A stretch of 64,000 nucleotides of DNA from Pseudanabaena sp. FACHB-2040. GTDB taxonomy: Bacteria > Cyanobacteriota > Cyanobacteriia > Phormidesmidales > Phormidesmidaceae. Position numbers and translations under genes: made by a program. Position 1 is the first letter of the stretch. The number at the start of each line of letters is the position of its first letter. Below are positions 62,064 to 64,000 of this stretch, one piece after another. A model generated the notes under the pieces. That model saw only the letters and a list, made by a program, of their open reading frames with translations, was not told the origin of the DNA and did not search any database. The DNA lies in the NCBI RefSeq assembly GCF_014696715.1, contig NZ_JACJQO010000022.1, positions 434,001 to 498,000 of the forward strand, in the 5' to 3' direction.

Positions 62064-62810
62064 ATGAAATTTCTCGTCATTCAGCACTTGGTGGTTGAAG
62101 GCTTCGGTATTTTTAATCAGCTTTGCCAGGAAGCCGGAATTGACCTCGATGTCGTTCAAATCGAGAACCGAGATGCTCTACCTGACCTTGCACCCTACGA
62201 TGCGCTTTGGGTGATGGGCGGCCCGATGAACGTCGATCAAGAGGCCCAATACCCCTGGCTGGTTCAGGAAAAAGCCCTAATCCGTCAGGCTGTAGCGCTT
62301 CGAAAACCCTATCTCGGCATTTGCCTAGGGGCTCAACTGCTGGCCGATGCACTAGGGGGTGAAGTGGGGGCTATGGCTGCTTCTGAGGTCGGCGTTTTGC
62401 CGGTTAGCCTAACCCCAGCAGGCTGGGATCATCCCTTACTGAAAGGTCTAGCGCTCACAACTCCGGTTGTGCAGTGGCATGGGTATGAGATCAAGCGGCT
62501 GCCCGATCAGAGTACGCTTCTGGCCTCATCTAAAGCCTGCCCGATACAAGGTTTTGCCGTTGAAGACTTTGCCTTTGGGCTGCAGTTTCACCCAGAGGTG
62601 ACGGACTCGGTAATGGCGTCGTGGCTCTCGGTGCCGGAATACGCTGCTGAGCTAAGGGAGAAACTCGGTTCAACAGCCTGCGAAGATTTGCAGATGGCTG
62701 TAGTTGCTCACTTACCCACATTTGAGACCAATGCTCGGCTCCTGTTTGAGAATTTTTTGGCAATCGTTAGATCCAAGCAGCAATCTCAACTATTAGCTTC
62801 TCTTTCCTAG
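62064..62810 (+). CDS. Class I glutamine amidotransferase-like protein
   Basis: This 248-aa protein starts MKFLVIQHLVVEGFGIFNQL. It has DALWVMGGPMNVDQEAQYPW, the nucleophile YLGICLGAQLLADALGG (Cys) and GFAVEDFAFGLQFHPEVTDS (His and Glu). It resembles GMP-synthase-type glutaminase domains but stands alone, as in many bacterial type 1 amidotransferases of unknown partner. The ATG at 62064 is the family start; the 49 upstream codons of the open frame are not family-like. Confidence 0.92.
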   Translation: MKFLVIQHLVVEGFGIFNQLCQEAGIDLDVVQIENRDALPDLAPYDALWVMGGPMNVDQEAQYPWLVQEKALIRQAVALRKPYLGICLGAQLLADALGGEVGAMAASEVGVLPVSLTPAGWDHPLLKGLALTTPVVQWHGYEIKRLPDQSTLLASSKACPIQGFAVEDFAFGLQFHPEVTDSVMASWLSVPEYAAELREKLGSTACEDLQMAVVAHLPTFETNARLLFENFLAIVRSKQQSQLLASLS

Positions 62811-62943
62811 GGAGAAGGCGAATTAGGGCCGAAAATTGTACCTTAGTTCTATTGATCAAAGAGGGATAAAAGGCGAACCCCAAGGTTCTCTTTGAGTCCT
62901 AACTTTGGGTTGCTTGAACGTAGGCTGCATTTAGGGAGGTTAT

Positions 62944-63771
62944 ATGGGACTGGTATCGCGTCTATTGCTGCTGTGCCTGCCTCTGGGCCTACTGGTCGCC
63001 TGCGATGGCACACCAACGGGTCAAGAAGTACCAGAAACACCTGCCCCAGCAACTACCCAAGAGTCAGACACATCCGTTGTTCCTCAAGTTACCTTTGGCG
63101 ACATCAGCTTTACCAATACGCTGCCAGGAACAGTGGCTGAGGGCCAAACTATTGCGGCGACTTCTCCCGATCCCAGCACCCCACCGGGAGATGAAACTCC
63201 AGAGCATATCCTGTTTGAATTTCAGCCTTACTATCCAGAAGTGTTTCAGGAGAATCCAGGGTTTACGCTACCTCAGATTGCGGTCTACCCCAGAGATCAG
63301 TTCGCTACCTATGGATTTGAGGAAGAGGCCGCTACTCTAGAAGACATTCTGGCCTCGCAGCCTGACTTAGAAACTCTAGAAACCTTGCCCTATCTACCCG
63401 AAGTAGAGGGCGATCAACTTTTCCATGCTGCCCCCACCTACCTGGAATTTGAGGGCGGTACCGGAATCCGCTATATCACGGCCTATGGGCTAGACGTCTC
63501 TCCCCTGACCACAGAACGGGTCTTCTACACCTTTCAGGGACTCACAGAAGATGGCCGCTACATTAGCGCTGTCTTTCCTATAGAGACTGGCTTATTTACC
63601 GATGCAGCAACGCTCGAAGGCGCAGAATACAATGCTTTTGCTGCCCGCTATGAGGAATATCTGGCAGAGACTCGCGATCGCATCGCTACGGCCAACCCTG
63701 AAACCGGCTTTACCCCACCCCTGACGCAGTTGGATGCCCTGATTGAATCTATCCAAGTAAATTCACCATAG
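62944..63771 (+). CDS. Putative lipoprotein, unknown
   Basis: This 275-aa protein has a signal peptide with lipobox LLVAC near residue 20 and a Pro/Thr-rich stretch. The mature part is acidic with YYPEVFQENPGFTLPQIAVY, GGTGIRYITAYGLDVSPLTT, VFYTFQGLTEDGRYISAVFP and TRDRIATANPETGFTPPLTQ. I do not recognise a named family, but the pattern looks like a conserved secreted cyanobacterial protein. The ribosome site GGGAGG lies at about 62934, before the ATG. No T-rich hairpin was identified after it. Confidence 0.8.
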   Translation: MGLVSRLLLLCLPLGLLVACDGTPTGQEVPETPAPATTQESDTSVVPQVTFGDISFTNTLPGTVAEGQTIAATSPDPSTPPGDETPEHILFEFQPYYPEVFQENPGFTLPQIAVYPRDQFATYGFEEEAATLEDILASQPDLETLETLPYLPEVEGDQLFHAAPTYLEFEGGTGIRYITAYGLDVSPLTTERVFYTFQGLTEDGRYISAVFPIETGLFTDAATLEGAEYNAFAARYEEYLAETRDRIATANPETGFTPPLTQLDALIESIQVNSP

Positions 63772-63844
63772 GCGGGTCTAGTAGAAGGCTTGTTATTTCT
63801 ACCAAATCCTCCTGTAAGCTCCGCCCTATAAAGCATCCATGCAA

Positions 63845-64000
63845 TCAGCGCTGGGCCTCACGTTGCTGCATCAGCGCCTGATGTGCCTGTTCAAAATGGT
63901 GATCCCGAATCCGAATCTGGGTCGGATCGGCCATGCCTTGCGCCCGATACTCCCGCACCGATTCCAATGCCGCCTGATTGCTCAGCAGGGCCAAATCTGC
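63845..64000 (-). CDS. C-terminus of a probable AAA-family ATPase (partial)
   Basis: Fifty-one codons open on the minus strand to the right edge, ending in TGA at 63845. The sequence ADLALLSNQAALESVREYRA followed by DPTQIRIRDHHFEQAHQALM resembles the C-terminal lid helices of AAA ATPases of the VAT/CDC48-FtsH-like type, where ADL...AAL and a final RDHHFEQA-like motif occur. Most of the gene is outside the window, so the call is tentative. Confidence 0.5.
   Translation of the reverse strand, partial: ADLALLSNQAALESVREYRAQGMADPTQIRIRDHHFEQAHQALMQQREAQR

Noticed and set aside
1-64000. CRISPR arrays, transposons, prophage or plasmid genes
   Set aside because: No regularly spaced repeats, transposase, integrase or replication-initiator genes were seen anywhere in the window.

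Overview
The window comes from a cyanobacterial chromosome. Evidence: many GCGATCGC (HIP1) octamers spread through both strands, a cyanobacterial NDH-1 gene cluster (ndhA-ndhI-ndhG-ndhE), a CRR6-type NDH-1 assembly factor, an SLH-OprB porin, the cyanobacterial form of gamma-glutamylcysteine synthetase, a PaO-type Rieske oxygenase and several small proteins that I know only from cyanobacteria. I see no genus-level marker. The gene content is almost entirely core and vertical in character: no transposase, integrase, phage gene, CRISPR array or rRNA operon was found. One tRNA gene is present.

Layout. 1-5.1 kb: 5' part of pnp, a UDP-glucuronate 4-epimerase-like gene, a DUF4349 lipoprotein, a small conserved protein and a membrane protein with a long acidic tail. 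The last belongs to the transcription/translation operon rimP-nusA-ylxR-infB-(membrane protein), read leftwards from 10.7 kb. 10.9-15.6 kb: sulfate uptake, with sbpA-cysT-cysW plus a stand-alone NIL-domain gene leftwards and cysA rightwards from a shared 257-bp control region. 15.7-24.7 kb: mixed short genes, including a BlaI-type repressor translationally coupled to an M56 membrane protease, a mismatch-type DNA glycosylase, nadC and phhB. Just upstream of phhB, about 275 bp holds a possible 23-codon ORF with an exceptionally strong ribosome-binding site and a row of five hairpins. 24.9-32.1 kb: SLH porin, nadK, ndhAIGE and gltA, several with clear intrinsic terminators. 32.5-37.1 kb: DHH phosphoesterase, HNH protein, alr and two peroxiredoxins. 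37.6-46.9 kb: a tRNA with CAU anticodon, a LysM/M23 cell-wall hydrolase, trmL, gshA, rnhA, dnaX, a MIF-like tautomerase and a flavin reductase. 47-57.5 kb: ACT-malic enzyme, SRPBCC protein, an AraC-MGMT fusion, the Rieske/PaO oxygenase, ilvD, a pentapeptide-repeat protein and a DUF1400 hydrolase. 57.6-64 kb: LOG-like protein, a small conserved protein, wecB, crr6, SAM hydrolase, a TrmH-like methylase with an insertion, a glutamine amidotransferase, a lipoprotein, and the C-terminus of a probable AAA ATPase cut by the right edge.

How they work together. The rimP-infB operon couples ribosome maturation, transcription elongation and translation initiation. The cys genes form one complete sulfate ABC importer whose product feeds cysteine, and gshA then uses cysteine. 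NdhA/I/G/E are subunits of the thylakoid NDH-1 complex, and CRR6 about 30 kb away is a maturation factor known to act on NdhI. gltA and malic enzyme touch central carbon metabolism, and nadC and nadK act in NAD(P) synthesis.

The most unusual items are the sORF-plus-hairpin leader before phhB, a two-copy palindromic intergenic repeat that fills two operon gaps, an approximately 36-residue insertion in the TrmH-like enzyme, and acidic low-complexity tails on NusA and the last protein of the rimP operon. I did not find a convincing new multi-gene system.
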